A stretch of 64,000 nt of DNA from VAXT01 sp035318925 (GCA_035318925.1 DATHDS010000023.1:53711-117710), one strand, 5' to 3'; counted from the stretch's first letter, positions 24,438-35,186 are shown. Made by a program: numbers and translations. The notes: generated by a model not told the origin, from the sequence alone.

Positions 24438-25901
24438 TTGCTCAAGCGCGCCGTTCTGACCCTGTCGCTGGCGGCCTTCGTGGTGCCGAGCTTCGTCTCC
24501 CCCGCCGTGGAGTCGAAGCCGACGGCCGGCAAGATCGTGTGTGCATCGTCCTATCGCTGGCGGGTCAGAACGCTCAACGACCGCGCGGCCGGGAAGGTCG
24601 ACTTGAGGGCCCGGCCGGCCAGCATCCACCGGCTCGTCTGGCTGCGCAGGCCGCTCGTCGGCCCGAGAAAGGGCCGGCTCGAGGGTGTCGAGCGCCGGGT
24701 GTATCTAGTGCGTGCCCGGCTGAAGGCGGCCCGGCTCGCGCACACGGCGAGGGGCGTCGGTGACATCGAGCTCCTCGTCGCGGACCCGGTCAGCGGCGAG
24801 TCGTTGGTCGTCGGCTTTCCCGACCCAGGCTGCGCCGCCGCGCATTCGCCTCGCACCAGGAATGCGGTTGCGGCGGCCCGCGCGTCCTTCGTCAGTGCCT
24901 GCGAAGAACCATCGACAACCCACTTCGCACGGCTGCGCGGGAGCGCGACGATCGACGGGATCGGCTTCTTCGGCTCACGAATCGGTCCCGCGGTCGCTCG
25001 GAACGGATTGGAGCTTCAGCCCGCGCTTCGGTTTCGAAGCTCGGACTGCGAGCGACTACCCGAGCGCCCGATGGTCGTGGCGGCCGCGGGGGATATCGCC
25101 TGCGACCCCGACAACCCGGTGTTCAACGAAGGCCGGGGGTCGCCGCGCGCGTGCCGGATGCAGGCGACCGCCGACCTGCTGCTCGCCCAGAGCTTCGATG
25201 CCGTCCTCCCGCTCGGCGACACGCAGTACAACGATGGAGCAGCGGGCAAGTTCCTCCTCTCGTACGACCTAAGCTGGGGGCGGGTCAAGGCGCTGACGCG
25301 GCCCGTGGTCGGAAACCACGAGTACCTGACGCGGCATGCCAGGGGGTACTTTCGGTATTTCGGGCCGGCGGCCGGCGTCGAGGGCAAGGGCTACTACAGC
25401 TACGACATCGGCGCCTGGCACGTCATTGCGCTGAACGCGAACTGCCAGTTTGTCCACTGCTTCGCCGGCTCCCCGCAGGAGCGCTGGCTGCGGGCCGATC
25501 TCGCCGCGCACCCCAACCGCTGCGTCCTGGCTCTGTGGCATCAGCCGTACTTCTCTTCCGGTTTGGGAGGGGGCTACGACCCGGTGGGGCCGTTCTGGGA
25601 CGCGCTCTACGACGCGCACGCCGATGTGATCCTGAACGGCCACGAGCACGACTACGAGCGCTTCGCGCCGCAGACGCCTTCAGGAGTTGCCGATGCGCAC
25701 AGAGGGATACGCGAATTCGTCGTCGGGACCGGAGGGAGCAGCCTCGGCCCGTGGGGCACGCTGATGCCAAACAGTGAGGCCCGAGACGACAAGACGTTCG
25801 GGATCCTGAAGCTGACGCTCTACCCCTCGGGTTACGACTGGCAGTTCATCGGCGTGCCTGGCTCCACGTTCACGGACGCGGGGTCTTCCGCCTGCCATTG
25901 A
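24438..25901 (+). CDS. secreted metallophosphoesterase (purple acid phosphatase-like)
   Basis: A 487-residue exported enzyme. TTG at 24438 is 7 nt after a TAACCT -10 box that overlaps the previous stop codon, so it may be leaderless; it gives a good signal peptide (RAVLTLSLAAFVVPSF). The N-terminal ~190 residues have no clear family. The C-terminal calcineurin-like domain shows AAGDIACD, LGDTQY, GNHEY, a WHQPYFSS His and NGHEHDYER, all metal ligands. It resembles the alkaline-phosphatase/PhoD-like and acid-phosphatase metallophosphoesterases found in actinobacterial secretomes. The substrate is unknown. Confidence 0.87.
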   Translation: MLKRAVLTLSLAAFVVPSFVSPAVESKPTAGKIVCASSYRWRVRTLNDRAAGKVDLRARPASIHRLVWLRRPLVGPRKGRLEGVERRVYLVRARLKAARLAHTARGVGDIELLVADPVSGESLVVGFPDPGCAAAHSPRTRNAVAAARASFVSACEEPSTTHFARLRGSATIDGIGFFGSRIGPAVARNGLELQPALRFRSSDCERLPERPMVVAAAGDIACDPDNPVFNEGRGSPRACRMQATADLLLAQSFDAVLPLGDTQYNDGAAGKFLLSYDLSWGRVKALTRPVVGNHEYLTRHARGYFRYFGPAAGVEGKGYYSYDIGAWHVIALNANCQFVHCFAGSPQERWLRADLAAHPNRCVLALWHQPYFSSGLGGGYDPVGPFWDALYDAHADVILNGHEHDYERFAPQTPSGVADAHRGIREFVVGTGGSSLGPWGTLMPNSEARDDKTFGILKLTLYPSGYDWQFIGVPGSTFTDAGSSACH

Positions 25902-25909
25902 GCCGCGGC

Positions 25910-25915
25910 TAGCCT
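25910..25915 (+). promoter_or_regulatory. -10 box of uvrB
   Basis: TAGCCT followed by 7 nt and the GTG start, the leaderless pattern seen at many genes here. No SOS box is visible upstream of uvrB. Confidence 0.45.
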
Positions 25916-25922
25916 TTCGGCA

Positions 25923-27929
<2,007 letters not shown>

Positions 27930-27932
27930 GCC

Positions 27933-28085
27933 TCAGCCGGCCTGCTTGCGGGCGGCGCGCAGCTCGTCCTGCTCGCGCGCCTTGACCTCGTGGTAGGCGA
28001 TCCGCTCGCGGGCCCACCGCTGATGGAGATCGCGCTGGGCGATCTCCTCAGGCGTCATCTTCGGGAGCTTCCTCTTCTTGGCCAT
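27933..28085 (-). CDS. 50-residue charged protein of unknown function
   Basis: A short reading frame starting MAKKRKLPKMTPEEIAQRD and ending in a Lys/Arg/Glu-rich helix. No membrane segment. It converges with uvrB (3 bp apart). Codon use is GC-rich at third positions, as in real genes of this window. The start overlaps a second small frame (28048-28149) in another phase. The family is not recognised; it looks like a small helical nucleic-acid- or protein-binding peptide. Confidence 0.55.
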   Translation of the reverse strand: MAKKRKLPKMTPEEIAQRDLHQRWARERIAYHEVKAREQDELRAARKQAG

Positions 28086-28149
28086 CTTCGTCCTCCAGCA
28101 GGCGACGGATCAAAGCGACGTCGAGCTGGATGTCACCGAGCAAGCCCAT
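28048..28149 (-). CDS. possible 33-residue acidic protein overlapping the 50-residue one
   Basis: ATG at 28147-28149 opens a frame beginning MGLLGDIQLDVALIRRLL with a strongly acidic C-terminus. It overlaps the first 38 bases of the 50-residue gene in a different phase. The first half has good third-position GC and an amphipathic helix; the second half is constrained by the overlap. It is tentative: either a real upstream gene coupled to its neighbour, or a chance frame. Confidence 0.35.
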   Translation of the reverse strand: MGLLGDIQLDVALIRRLLEDEDGQEEEAPEDDA

Positions 28150-28277
28150 GATAGTTGTCACATCGGGTGGTCGATCGGCGGCTCCACGACACCCAATCGT
28201 TGCGTCGATCGCGGGGTCCCGCAAGTCGCAGTTCGGGACCTGTCGCGGGCGGAGAGCGCGGCGCGTAGGCTTTTCCC

Positions 28278-28583
28278 GTGAACCTGTTCGTCTACCTCGT
28301 GCTGCTCGTCGCCGGCGGGTTCATCATCGGCGGGCTCGCCCGGCTTGCGGTGCCCGGGCCCGACCCGATGCCCTTCTGGCTCACGGTCGCTTTCGGCCTC
28401 GCGGGATCGGTCGTCGGCGGGCTCGTCGCCGACGCCCTGTTCGGGCGCCCCGGCGGCTTCCTGTTCGGGTACGCCGGAGCGGTGCTGCTCGTGATCCTCT
28501 ATCGCCGCTTCGTGCAGAAGCGAGGGATCACCGGGCCGGAGGCGAGAGCCCAGCCGACGCGCGGCTGGGGCCTGCGCCGCTAG
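28278..28583 (+). CDS. small membrane protein (GlsB/YeaQ-like)
   Basis: A 101-residue protein with three hydrophobic segments separated by glycine-rich turns (GGFIIGGLARLAVPG, FGLAGSVVGGLVAD, FGYAGAVLLVILY), the pattern of the transglycosylase-associated GlsB/YeaQ/YmgE family. These are small stress-linked inner-membrane proteins of unknown biochemistry. GTG start 6 nt after TAGGCT (28266-28271), again leaderless. Its end overlaps the convergent TolB-like gene by 4 bp. Confidence 0.75.
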   Translation: MNLFVYLVLLVAGGFIIGGLARLAVPGPDPMPFWLTVAFGLAGSVVGGLVADALFGRPGGFLFGYAGAVLLVILYRRFVQKRGITGPEARAQPTRGWGLRR

Positions 28584-29749
28584 CGCCGGCCGACTCTGAG
28601 GTTGACCCTGGTCCCCCGAGGTCGCCGCGAGCCTGCTCGTGGGCTCTGGCCGATGACGCGTCCGATTCGGCGCGATCGAGCCCGGCGAACTCGGCCGACC
28701 CGGCAGTGCCCTCTTGTGAGGCGCGTTCGTGCGGCCGGCAAGCGCAGCCCGATCACACGCGGCACGATGCAGCCCCTCGCCCTTGCCGGTGGTGGCGGTG
28801 GAGGCGGCAGATTGGGTGGAGGCGGAGGCGGAAGTGTGCCCGGCGGTGGGGGTGGCGGCCGCGGTGGCGGAAGCGGTGGTGCGGGGCCGATTGGCTGCCA
28901 GTCCGGGTCTTCGTCCGCCGCCGAGTTGGTCGTCAGCCGGACTTGGCCCGACCCATCCCAGTTGGCTGCCGACCAGATATCCGGCGCTTCACCGGGAAGT
29001 GCTCGCTGGAAGACGAGCCCTGTGCCTTGAGGCGCCCAGGCGGGAAACATGTTCGATCCGTCAGCGGTGACGACGGCGAACTCGTTGAAGAGGGAGGTGA
29101 GCATGATCACTGCAGACTGGTGGTAGAGGATCCCTTCGCCGTCCCACGACCAGTTGGGCGCTTCGGCACCGCCCGTGTAGAACAAGTTGGTCAGGCCCGA
29201 GCCGTCCGGGCTCATCAGCCAGAGCCGCCGAGTCCCATCGCCGCGAGTGCTCGTGAAGACGATCCTCCCGCGAGCGGACCAGGCCGGCTGGGCGTCCACG
29301 GCCGGGTCATTCGTCAGGCGCGTGAGACCCGAGCCGTCCGCGTTCAGCTTGTAGATCTCGGTGTTCGACTGCGGCCCGGCGCGATTGCTCTCGAAGACGA
29401 TCTGTGAGCCGTCGGGCGACCAGGCGGGGAACCAGTCGCGTGCCGTGCCGCTCGTGAGCTGCCGGACTTCGGAGCCGTCGACCCGCATCGTGTAGATGTC
29501 GTCGGCGCGAACCCAGGCGATGCGCTTACCGTCGGGGGAGAAAGCAGGCTGGAGGTCTGACTCCGGGTTGACCGTCAGTCGCCGCTGGCTGCTGCCGTCG
29601 GCGTTCATCAAGTACAGCTCGTAGTTGCCGTCCCGAGTGCTCTCGAAGACGATCTTGCCGTTGCTGCCGCCGAAAGCCGCACCCGCGGTGCCCGTCGCCG
29701 CGGGAAGAAGCGCGACCAGGCAGAGCAGTGCAACCGAGATGCGACCCAC
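28580..29749 (-). CDS. secreted TolB-like beta-propeller with polyproline and PASTA-like C-terminus
   Basis: A 389-residue protein. After a signal peptide (1-25) come about six PD40/TolB-type propeller blades (to ~280), with motifs such as IVFESTRDG, LYLMNADGS, PAFSPDGKRIAW and AWSPDGSQIVFES. A polyproline stretch (about 285-325) follows, then a ~65-residue module starting CIVPRVIGL, with GRVIGQSPRAGS and ending VNLRVGRR, a PASTA-type fold. The same polyproline plus module ends the protein at 60017-62017, so it is probably a shared cell-wall-anchoring or surface-binding tail. GTG start; TAGCAT 10 nt upstream is a possible -10 box. Confidence 0.85.
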   Translation of the reverse strand: MGRISVALLCLVALLPAATGTAGAAFGGSNGKIVFESTRDGNYELYLMNADGSSQRRLTVNPESDLQPAFSPDGKRIAWVRADDIYTMRVDGSEVRQLTSGTARDWFPAWSPDGSQIVFESNRAGPQSNTEIYKLNADGSGLTRLTNDPAVDAQPAWSARGRIVFTSTRGDGTRRLWLMSPDGSGLTNLFYTGGAEAPNWSWDGEGILYHQSAVIMLTSLFNEFAVVTADGSNMFPAWAPQGTGLVFQRALPGEAPDIWSAANWDGSGQVRLTTNSAADEDPDWQPIGPAPPLPPPRPPPPPPGTLPPPPPPNLPPPPPPPARARGCIVPRVIGLRLPAARTRLTRGHCRVGRVRRARSRRIGRVIGQSPRAGSRRPRGTRVNLRVGRR

Positions 29750-29783
29750 TTCGAGACGGATGCTACAACAGCCGGAGCGGGAT

Positions 29784-30623
29784 CTAGGTGACGCCGAGCG
29801 GCTTGGCGCCGCGGGCGAAACGCCGCACCGCCGTCAGCCCCCAGTCGTCCTCGCGCCAGACGTAGGTCTCGACGAGGATCGACGTCTCGTCGCACTCGTA
29901 GACGTGCAGTCCACGCGCCTCGCCGCGTCGTTGTGGGCGCGGCTGGCCGAGGCCGGGCGCGATCGACACGACCACGCTTCGCGCGTCGCCGGTGATGACC
30001 TCGAACTCGTGGCGCTCGCTGACGGCGCCCTGGTGGATGTGCCCGGCGAGGATCAGCTCGGCGCCCGAGTCGACGAGCGAGGCGAGGACGTGCGAGCGGC
30101 GGGCGACCGGCCTCTTGCGCGAGCGCCACGGAGCTCCGATCAGATGATGGTGCAGCGTGACGACCCGCAGCGCGCCCTCCGGCGCTTCGGCGAGGAACTC
30201 GCGCGCGCGCGCGAGTTGGCCCTCCCGGATCCCGCCCGACTGGTGCCGCCACGGGCGCACGGAGTTCAGACCGACCACGTGCAGCATCGGCGAGCGGAAG
30301 ACGGGCTCGGTCGTCTCCCAGTGCCGCTCGAACTCGGCGAAGGTTCGCGTGAAGCGCGCCGGGAAGCTGTACGGGATGTCGTGGTTCCCGGGGATCGCGA
30401 CCACCGGCGGGCCGAGAGAGCGCAGGAAGGCGGCGGCGGCTTCGTGCTGCTCGGGGCGACCCCGGTGCGTCAGATCGCCGCTGGCGACGACGATCTCGGG
30501 CGCCGTGCGCTCGAGGAGCGCCGCCAGGCTGCGCTCGACTTCAGGGTCCTCACGGGTGCCGACATGCAGGTCCGAGATATGGAGGAGGCGGGTTGGGAGA
30601 GCCGAAGCACTGGGTACAATCAT
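29784..30623 (-). CDS. calcineurin-like phosphoesterase (CpdA-like)
   Basis: A 279-residue cytoplasmic metallophosphoesterase of the 3',5'-cAMP phosphodiesterase group. Metal motifs in order: HISDLHVG, SGDLTHRG, PGNHDIPY, LHHHLIG, and GHIHQG. Length is typical of CpdA. Given two cyclase-homology proteins in the window, cAMP hydrolysis is a natural guess, but this family also cuts other phosphodiesters. Divergent from the small gene at 30622-30867, with the two ATGs overlapping on opposite strands. Confidence 0.87.
   Translation of the reverse strand: MIVPSASALPTRLLHISDLHVGTREDPEVERSLAALLERTAPEIVVASGDLTHRGRPEQHEAAAAFLRSLGPPVVAIPGNHDIPYSFPARFTRTFAEFERHWETTEPVFRSPMLHVVGLNSVRPWRHQSGGIREGQLARAREFLAEAPEGALRVVTLHHHLIGAPWRSRKRPVARRSHVLASLVDSGAELILAGHIHQGAVSERHEFEVITGDARSVVVSIAPGLGQPRPQRRGEARGLHVYECDETSILVETYVWREDDWGLTAVRRFARGAKPLGVT
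30593..30620 (+). promoter_or_regulatory. promoter of the 80-residue protein gene
   Basis: TTGGGA (30593-30598), 16 bp, TACAAT (30615-30620). The predicted start is at ATG 30628, making the mRNA leaderless. Confidence 0.5.
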
Positions 30624-30867
30624 GACGATGGTGGACGAGCCTACCGAGATCTTCGACGACCTCTATCTCGGTCTCCGAGCGGGCGGCGCGATGCGCAAGA
30701 AGCGGCGCGGCGAGCCGCTGACGATGGAAGAGGAAGAGGTGCTCGGCCGCTGGGAGTCGCTCTCCGGCGCCCGCAAGGCGGCGACGATCGGTGCCTTCGC
30801 TGTCGGAACCTTCAGCTTGGGCTTCACCCTCGGCGGTCTAGTCTTCGGCCGCTGGCGCAAGGCCTGA
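30622..30867 (+). CDS. small membrane-anchored protein of unknown function
   Basis: Eighty-one residues from ATG 30622, or 79 from ATG 30628, which fits the leaderless promoter better. It has an acidic start (VDEPTEIFDDLYLG), a basic patch (MRKKRRGEP), an EEEE stretch and one C-terminal membrane helix (about 53-74). Topology would place the charged N-terminus in the cytoplasm. Family not recognised. Confidence 0.65.
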   Translation: MTMVDEPTEIFDDLYLGLRAGGAMRKKRRGEPLTMEEEEVLGRWESLSGARKAATIGAFAVGTFSLGFTLGGLVFGRWRKA

Positions 30868-30871
30868 ACGC

Positions 30872-31207
30872 TTATTCCCAGATGTAGTTCAAGGTTCCGC
30901 TGACAGCGGCGACTGCCGCGAACGCCAGCCCGAGCCAGGGATGGCCTACCTGCCAGAGGGCGACTGATGCTCCACCCAGCACTACGAGCTCGATCACCAG
31001 CCTGGCAGGCTTAGCGAGGTCGTACTTCCGCTTGGGTGAGACGAAGAGTGCCCATGCGGTAACGACGAGGGCCGGTGCTGCAATCGCGAGCAGCAACCGC
31101 GTGAGCCCGGAGCCCGTTTCGTAGCCCCAGTAGGTCGTCGCGACCAATGCACCCAGTTCGGCTACGAGGAATCGGACCGCGAGATTCGCTCCGCGGAGCA
31201 GCGACAC
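30872..31207 (-). CDS. YrdB-family (DUF2568) membrane protein
   Basis: A 111-residue protein with four membrane helices. FLVAELGALVATTYWGY and the central WALFVSPKRKYDLAKPARLVIEL loop match the YrdB/DUF2568 family. The function of the family is unknown. It converges with the small gene at 30622-30867, 4 bp apart. Confidence 0.78.
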   Translation of the reverse strand: MSLLRGANLAVRFLVAELGALVATTYWGYETGSGLTRLLLAIAAPALVVTAWALFVSPKRKYDLAKPARLVIELVVLGGASVALWQVGHPWLGLAFAAVAAVSGTLNYIWE

Positions 31208-31273
31208 GCGGCGACCCTATCCCTCTGCGGCGCAAACGGCAGGAAAGCCTGTTGGGTTGCCGAAGCCGCAAAC

Positions 31274-31702
31274 ATGCCCGCTGACCGGGACGAGCACGTC
31301 TGCCTCGAAATGCGCCGTCACGGCATCGTCCTCGCGCGGCCGCTCGCGCGCTCGGGCGGCGTCGCAATCGCCGGGATCTTTGTCCTCATGCTTCCGTGGG
31401 CAGCCGCGGCGGGCGTAGGGGCCGCGCTGATCGCAGTGGCCGCTGCGTTCACTCTCCGCGCCGTCTGGCAGTGGGAACGAATGCGCATCGTCGTCACGAC
31501 GGAGAAGCTGTACGTCGTCAACGGGACCCTGCGCCGCCGGACGAAGGCCGTGAAGCTGCGGGCAGTCGACGCCGTCGAGCTCGACCAATCGCTGCTCGGC
31601 CGGCTGATGGGCTACGGGACTGTCGTCATCGGGCCGCTGACGGTCGGGCATGTCGCGGGGCCGAAGGAGGTCTGCGAGCTAGTCGAGGAGCTCGCGACGT
31701 AA
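31274..31702 (+). CDS. PH-domain (bPH2) membrane protein
   Basis: A 142-residue protein with two adjacent membrane helices (about 27-65) followed by a bacterial PH domain: RMRIVVTTEKLYVVNGTLRRR and LRAVDAVELDQSLLGRLMGYGTV are typical of the YdbS/bPH2 group. The family is thought to bind membrane-associated partners. It ends 50 bp before uvrA and does not share its promoter. Confidence 0.8.
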   Translation: MPADRDEHVCLEMRRHGIVLARPLARSGGVAIAGIFVLMLPWAAAAGVGAALIAVAAAFTLRAVWQWERMRIVVTTEKLYVVNGTLRRRTKAVKLRAVDAVELDQSLLGRLMGYGTVVIGPLTVGHVAGPKEVCELVEELAT

Positions 31703-31708
31703 CCAAAG

Positions 31709-31722
31709 CGAACACTTGTTCG
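31709..31722 (+). promoter_or_regulatory. SOS box (LexA operator) of uvrA
   Basis: CGAACACTTGTTCG is a perfect CGAAC-N4-GTTCG palindrome, matching the Gram-positive/actinobacterial LexA box. It covers the putative -35 TTGTTC (31716-31721), which sits 16 bp before a -10 TAAACT (31738-31743). The uvrA ATG follows 9 nt later. LexA bound here would block RNA polymerase. Confidence 0.85.
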
Positions 31723-31752
31723 TCCGACCTCGATCGCTAAACTTGGTCGGTT

Positions 31753-34623
31753 ATGGCCTCTGAAGAACTGGTAATTCGCGGCGCCCGCGAGCACAACCTC
31801 AAGGACATCGACGTCCGCCTGCCGCGGAACAAGCTGACCACGATCACCGGCCTCTCCGGCTCCGGGAAGTCGTCGCTCGCTTTCGACACGATCTACGCAG
31901 AGGGGCAGCGCCGCTACGTCGAGTCGCTCTCCGCGTACGCGCGCCAGTTCCTCCAGATGATGGAGAAGCCGGACGTCGACTCGATCGAAGGGCTCTCGCC
32001 GGCGATCTCGATCGACCAGAAGACGACGTCGCGCAACCCGCGCTCGACGGTCGGCACCGTGACCGAGATCTACGACTACCTGCGGCTGCTCTACGCGCGG
32101 ATCGGCCGGCCGCACTGCCCGGTCTGCGGGCGGCCGATCGCCGGCCAGTCGATTGAGGCGATCGTCGACCAGGTGCTCCGACTCCCGGAGGGGACGAAGT
32201 TCACGGTCAACGCGCCGGTCGTGCGCGACCGCAAGGGCGAGTACAAGGACGTCTTCGAGGAGCTGCGCGCCGACGGGTTCACGCGCGTGAAGGTCGACGG
32301 TGAGGTGCGGATGCTCGAGGACGAGATCGTCCTCGACAAGAAGTTCAAGCACACGATCGAGGTCGTCGTCGACCGGCTCGTGATGAAGCCGGACCTGCGC
32401 ACCCGTCTCTGGCAGTCGATCGAGACCGCGACCTCGCTTGCGGACGGCCTCGTCGTGATCGACGTGCTCGACGGCGAAGAGCTGACGTTCAGCGAGCGCT
32501 TCGCGTGCCCGGAGCACGGCGTGGGGCTGCCGGAGCTCCAGCCGAGGATCTTCTCGTTCAACTCGCCGCACGGCGCGTGCCCGCGCTGCCACGGCCTCGG
32601 CGCCCAGCAGGAGATCGATCCCGACCTGCTCGTCCCCGATCCGACGCTCTCGATCGGCGAAGGCGCGCTCGTCCCCTGGTCGATGGGCGGTTCGGCGTTC
32701 TACGAGGCGGTCATCCAGGGCATCGCCGACAAGTGGGAGATGGATCTCGACAAGCCGTGGCAAGACCTGAGCGCCGAGCAGCAAGACCTCTTCCTGTACG
32801 GCACTGGAGGCGAGCGGATCTACGTGCGCTATCGCAACCGGATGGGCCGCAAGCGCTCGTACATGCTCGCGTTCGAGGGGATCGTCAAGAACCTCGAGCG
32901 GCGGTATCGCGAGACGGACTCGGCGCGGCAGCGCGAGCGGATCGAGGAGTACATGAGCCTTCGGCCCTGCCCGGAGTGCGAGGGCGCGCGCCTGAAACCC
33001 GAGGTGCTCGCCGTCACCGTCGGCGAGCGGAACATCCATGAGTTCTCGAAGGTGTCGGTCACGCGCGCGATCGAGTTCCTCGACTCGCTGGAGCTGACCG
33101 AGACCGAGCAGCTGATCGGCGTGCGGATCATCAAGGAGATTCGCGAGCGGCTGACCTTCCTCGACAACGTCGGGGTCGGCTACCTCCAGCTCGACCGCGC
33201 GGCGGGGACGCTCTCCGGCGGCGAGGCCCAGCGCCTCAGGCTGGCGACCCAGATCGGCTCCCAGCTCGTCGGCGTCCTCTACATCCTCGACGAGCCCTCG
33301 ATCGGCCTCCACCAGCGCGACAACGGGAAGCTGATCGGAACGCTCGAGCGGCTGCGCGACATCGGGAACACCGTGCTCGTCGTCGAGCACGACGAGCAGA
33401 TGATGCGCGCGGCCGACCATCTCGTCGACATGGGCCCGGGCGCAGGCGAGCACGGCGGCTCCGTGGTCGCCGAGGGAACGGCCGCGGACGTCGAGCGAAA
33501 TCCCAAGTCCGTGACGGGGCAGTTCCTCTCCGGGAAGCGGGAGATTGCGGTTCCGGAGCGCCGCGCCGAGGACCTGGGGTCCTTCTCGGTGCGCGGGGCC
33601 TCGCAGCACAACCTGAAGGGGATCGACGTCGAGTTCCCCGTCGGCAAGTTCATCGCCGTCACGGGTGTCTCCGGGTCCGGCAAGTCGACGCTCGTAAACG
33701 AGATCGTGTTCAAGGCTCTCGCCAATCGCCTCCACCGGGTGCGCGTCAAGCCGGGCGAGCACGATTCGGTCGAGGGGATCGAGGTCTTCGACAAGGTGAT
33801 CGAGATCGACCAGTCGCCGATCGGGCGCACGCCGAGGTCGAACCCCGCGACCTACACGAAGCTCTTCGACCACATGCGCGAGCTCTACTCGCTGACGCCG
33901 GAGGCGAAGGTGCGCGGCTACAAGCCGGGCCGGTTCTCGTTCAATGTCCGGGGCGGACGCTGCGAGACCTGCAAGGGCGACGGGACGATCAAGATCGAGA
34001 TGCACTTCCTGCCGGACGTGTACGTGCCGTGCGAGACCTGCCACGGCCGCCGCTACAACCGCGAGACGCTCGAGGTGCGCTTCAAGGGGCGCTCGATCGC
34101 GGACGTGCTCGAGATGTCGGTTGAGGAGGCGCTCAAGTTCTTCGCGAAGATCCCGAAGCTGCGGCGCCGGCTCCAGACGTTGCACGACGTCGGGCTCGAC
34201 TACGTCAAGCTCGGCCAGCCGGCGACGACGCTCTCCGGAGGCGAGGCGCAGCGGGTGAAGCTCGCCTCGGAGCTCTCGAAGATCGCGACCGGGCGGACCC
34301 TTTACATCCTCGACGAGCCGACGACCGGATTGCACTTCGCCGACATCGAGAAGCTGCTCGAGGTGCTCCAGCGGCTCGTCGACGCCGGCAACACGGTGCT
34401 CGTCATCGAGCACAACCTCGACGTGATCAAGCAGGCCGACTGGATCATCGATCTCGGCCCCGAGGGCGGCGAGGCTGGGGGCGAGGTGATCGCGACCGGG
34501 ACGCCGGAGGACGTCGCAAGGGTCGAGGAGTCGGCGACGGGCCAGTACCTGCGCGAGGTGCTCCCGAAGAAGGCGGTGCGGAAGGTAGCTACACCGAGGA
34601 AAGCGGCCAAGGCTGCGGCCTAG
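31753..34623 (+). CDS. uvrA: excinuclease ABC subunit A
   Basis: A 956-residue damage sensor with two ABC ATPase modules. First module: Walker A GLSGSGKSSL, zinc-finger CPVCGRP region, a second CPEHG...CPRCHG pair, signature LSGGEAQRL, Walker B ILDEPSIGL. Second module: GVSGSGKSTL, zinc module CETCKGDG...CETCHGRR, LSGGEAQRVKL, ILDEPTTGL. It loads UvrB on damaged DNA. Full length; the C-terminal Lys/Ala tail is ordinary. Expression should be DNA-damage-inducible through the SOS box 31-44 bp before the ATG. Confidence 0.98.
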   Translation: MASEELVIRGAREHNLKDIDVRLPRNKLTTITGLSGSGKSSLAFDTIYAEGQRRYVESLSAYARQFLQMMEKPDVDSIEGLSPAISIDQKTTSRNPRSTVGTVTEIYDYLRLLYARIGRPHCPVCGRPIAGQSIEAIVDQVLRLPEGTKFTVNAPVVRDRKGEYKDVFEELRADGFTRVKVDGEVRMLEDEIVLDKKFKHTIEVVVDRLVMKPDLRTRLWQSIETATSLADGLVVIDVLDGEELTFSERFACPEHGVGLPELQPRIFSFNSPHGACPRCHGLGAQQEIDPDLLVPDPTLSIGEGALVPWSMGGSAFYEAVIQGIADKWEMDLDKPWQDLSAEQQDLFLYGTGGERIYVRYRNRMGRKRSYMLAFEGIVKNLERRYRETDSARQRERIEEYMSLRPCPECEGARLKPEVLAVTVGERNIHEFSKVSVTRAIEFLDSLELTETEQLIGVRIIKEIRERLTFLDNVGVGYLQLDRAAGTLSGGEAQRLRLATQIGSQLVGVLYILDEPSIGLHQRDNGKLIGTLERLRDIGNTVLVVEHDEQMMRAADHLVDMGPGAGEHGGSVVAEGTAADVERNPKSVTGQFLSGKREIAVPERRAEDLGSFSVRGASQHNLKGIDVEFPVGKFIAVTGVSGSGKSTLVNEIVFKALANRLHRVRVKPGEHDSVEGIEVFDKVIEIDQSPIGRTPRSNPATYTKLFDHMRELYSLTPEAKVRGYKPGRFSFNVRGGRCETCKGDGTIKIEMHFLPDVYVPCETCHGRRYNRETLEVRFKGRSIADVLEMSVEEALKFFAKIPKLRRRLQTLHDVGLDYVKLGQPATTLSGGEAQRVKLASELSKIATGRTLYILDEPTTGLHFADIEKLLEVLQRLVDAGNTVLVIEHNLDVIKQADWIIDLGPEGGEAGGEVIATGTPEDVARVEESATGQYLREVLPKKAVRKVATPRKAAKAAA

Positions 34624-35171
34624 CGCTCATTGGGTGTAGCGGCGGTGAACTGGTAGACGAGTGTCGATGTCTGGTGCTCGAGTGCGTTCCCTGCTCGGGC
34701 CGGCAACCTCAGCTTCAGGCGCAGGTACGCCCTTTCACCCGGGCGCAACAGCAGGCTCAGCCTCCGTCTGCCCAGCACAGGCCCGCGGGCGAGGAGGCGC
34801 GTCCGCGTACTCCGGCATCTGTACGAGTGCGCCCGAGTCGGGCTTCTCCAGACCCTCGAGCAGCGCTCCAACGAGAGCCGGAGTCCCTGCCTGGGGTCCG
34901 TGAGGAGCGAGGCCTGCGTCGCATCGACCGCGAGCGCGACGACTCTCAGCTCACCGCGTCCGCGAACGCGCAGGACGATCGTCCGCTCGATGCGGTCGCC
35001 AGGCGCAACTGCCCGGGCCCGCAGGACATTCTGGGGATCGACTAGGAGCTTTGGCCCCTCCGCCTGGATGCGCCCTGCGCTTGCGTCCGCGAGATCGGCA
35101 GGCGCCAAGAGGACGGCGAAGCTTGCGACACAGCCGACGGCGACGGCGGACTTGACGAGCTTGCCCGCCAT
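34620..35171 (-). CDS. basic exported TasA-like paralogue
   Basis: A 183-residue protein with a signal peptide (about 5-28). The C-terminal half, with GNALEHQTSTLVYQF, aligns with GNTLQNQSSTLTYAF of the gene at 35187, so it is a diverged member of the same TasA/camelysin-like family. Unlike its paralogues it is strongly Arg-rich (RRRLSLLLRPGERAYLR) and lacks the FATFTSTTSA motif after the signal. It is the last gene of the SipW operon and converges with uvrA (4 bp overlap). It may be a fibre-associated accessory subunit. Confidence 0.65.
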   Translation of the reverse strand: MAGKLVKSAVAVGCVASFAVLLAPADLADASAGRIQAEGPKLLVDPQNVLRARAVAPGDRIERTIVLRVRGRGELRVVALAVDATQASLLTDPRQGLRLSLERCSRVWRSPTRAHSYRCRSTRTRLLARGPVLGRRRLSLLLRPGERAYLRLKLRLPARAGNALEHQTSTLVYQFTAATPNER

Positions 35172-35186
35172 CCGGCGAGACCGGCG

